From contig JAHFBX010000178.1 of the NCBI GenBank assembly GCA_023249815.1, positions 1-6,295 of the forward strand: a stretch of 6,295 nt of DNA. The letters run 5' to 3'. A model generated the notes under the pieces. It made no database searches. It was given only the letters and a program-made list of their open reading frames with translations, and was not told the DNA's origin. This DNA is from Candidatus Eiseniibacteriota bacterium (GTDB taxonomy: Bacteria > Eisenbacteria > RBG-16-71-46). Below are positions 5,978 through 6,295 of the stretch, piece by piece. Position 1 is the first letter of the stretch. Each line of letters starts with the position of its first letter. The translations under genes were made by a program, and so were the position numbers.

Positions 5978-6295
5978 GTTCGGCGGGGGCCTCGCGAAGG
6001 CGGTCCGCGAAGCGCGCGCGCAGCTTCGCCACCTTGGGCGCGATCATCGCCCGGCAATACGCCTGGTCGGGATTCCGCTCGTAGTACCCTTGGTGATAGG
6101 TCTCCGCCGCGAAGAACGGTCCATCCGGCTCGATCGAGGTGACGATCGGCGCGCCAAACACGCCCTCGTTCGTGAGCGCCGCGATCACGTCGCGCGCGAC
6201 ACGCTCCTGCTCCTGCGAGTGCGGGAAGATGGCTGAGCGATACTGAGTCCCGGCATCGGGGCCCTGCCGGTCGAGTGTCGTGGGATCGTGGAACG
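5973..6295 (-). CDS. msrA: peptide methionine-S-sulfoxide reductase MsrA, C-terminal part (cut by window edge)
   Basis: Read leftward from the window edge, 106 residues are open to the TGA at 5973-5975. The frame continues past the internal GTG at 6188, so that codon is not the start. The sequence is unmistakable MsrA: HDPTTLDRQGPDAGTQYRS, then IFPHSQEQERVARDVI, PIVTSIEP, GPFFAAETYHQGYYERNP, and DQAYCRAMIAPKVAKLR. MsrA is a cytoplasmic repair enzyme that reduces the S-epimer of methionine sulfoxide in proteins, using thioredoxin to recycle. The catalytic GCFW cysteine and the first 50 or so residues lie beyond the window. The neighbouring metal transporter may share an oxidative or metal stress context, but that is inference. 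Confidence 0.96.
   Translation of the reverse strand, partial: FHDPTTLDRQGPDAGTQYRSAIFPHSQEQERVARDVIAALTNEGVFGAPIVTSIEPDGPFFAAETYHQGYYERNPDQAYCRAMIAPKVAKLRARFADRLREAPAER

Overview
The window is a high-GC bacterial chromosome segment with a conserved-gene character. There is no sign of phage, transposon, CRISPR or plasmid genes. Long overlapping open frames in most reading frames come from the GC-rich third positions. The organism cannot be named with certainty. An NhaR-like LysR regulator, a four-domain S1 protein, an M28 peptidase with a PA domain, and a secreted DUF4114-type protein ending in a W-G-x-L-K-x-R-F-R tail would fit a deltaproteobacterium, Candidatus Eisenbacteria or a related lineage. 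That is an impression from memory and not a demonstration.

Left part (1-887): the C-terminal three quarters of a LysR-family regulator resembling NhaR runs rightward from the window edge to 689. Just after it lies a strong Shine-Dalgarno and what looks like an internally deleted remnant of a membrane-protein gene (713-804). Only its first six codons and its last two dozen survive, in different frames. A hairpin at 810-832 separates this from the convergent genes to the right.

Middle part (888-3699, minus strand): a likely two-gene operon. A four-S1-domain RNA-binding protein comes first and a secreted M28 zinc aminopeptidase/carboxypeptidase-like enzyme follows about 37 nt later. Ribosome-binding-site spacing (7 nt in several genes here) suggests the peptidase starts at a GTG two codons inside the longest ATG frame.

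Intergenic control region (3700-4146): 447 bp without a gene, divergent between the S1 operon and a rightward secreted-protein gene. It is locally AT-rich. It holds possible back-to-back promoters, a near-perfect 13-bp direct repeat 112 bp apart, a perfect 14-bp palindrome touching one repeat copy, and a leader with several potential hairpins.

Right part: a 231-residue secreted DUF4114-like protein (4147-4842) ends in a textbook intrinsic terminator. Convergent to it on the minus strand are a cation diffusion facilitator (4918-5871) and, upstream of that, the C-terminal part of methionine sulfoxide reductase A (5973 to the window end).

No clearly new multi-gene system is visible. The observations most worth a second look are the collapsed MFIGHF gene remnant, the repeat/palindrome cluster with the structured leader at 3801-4077, and the C-terminal tail of the DUF4114-like protein.
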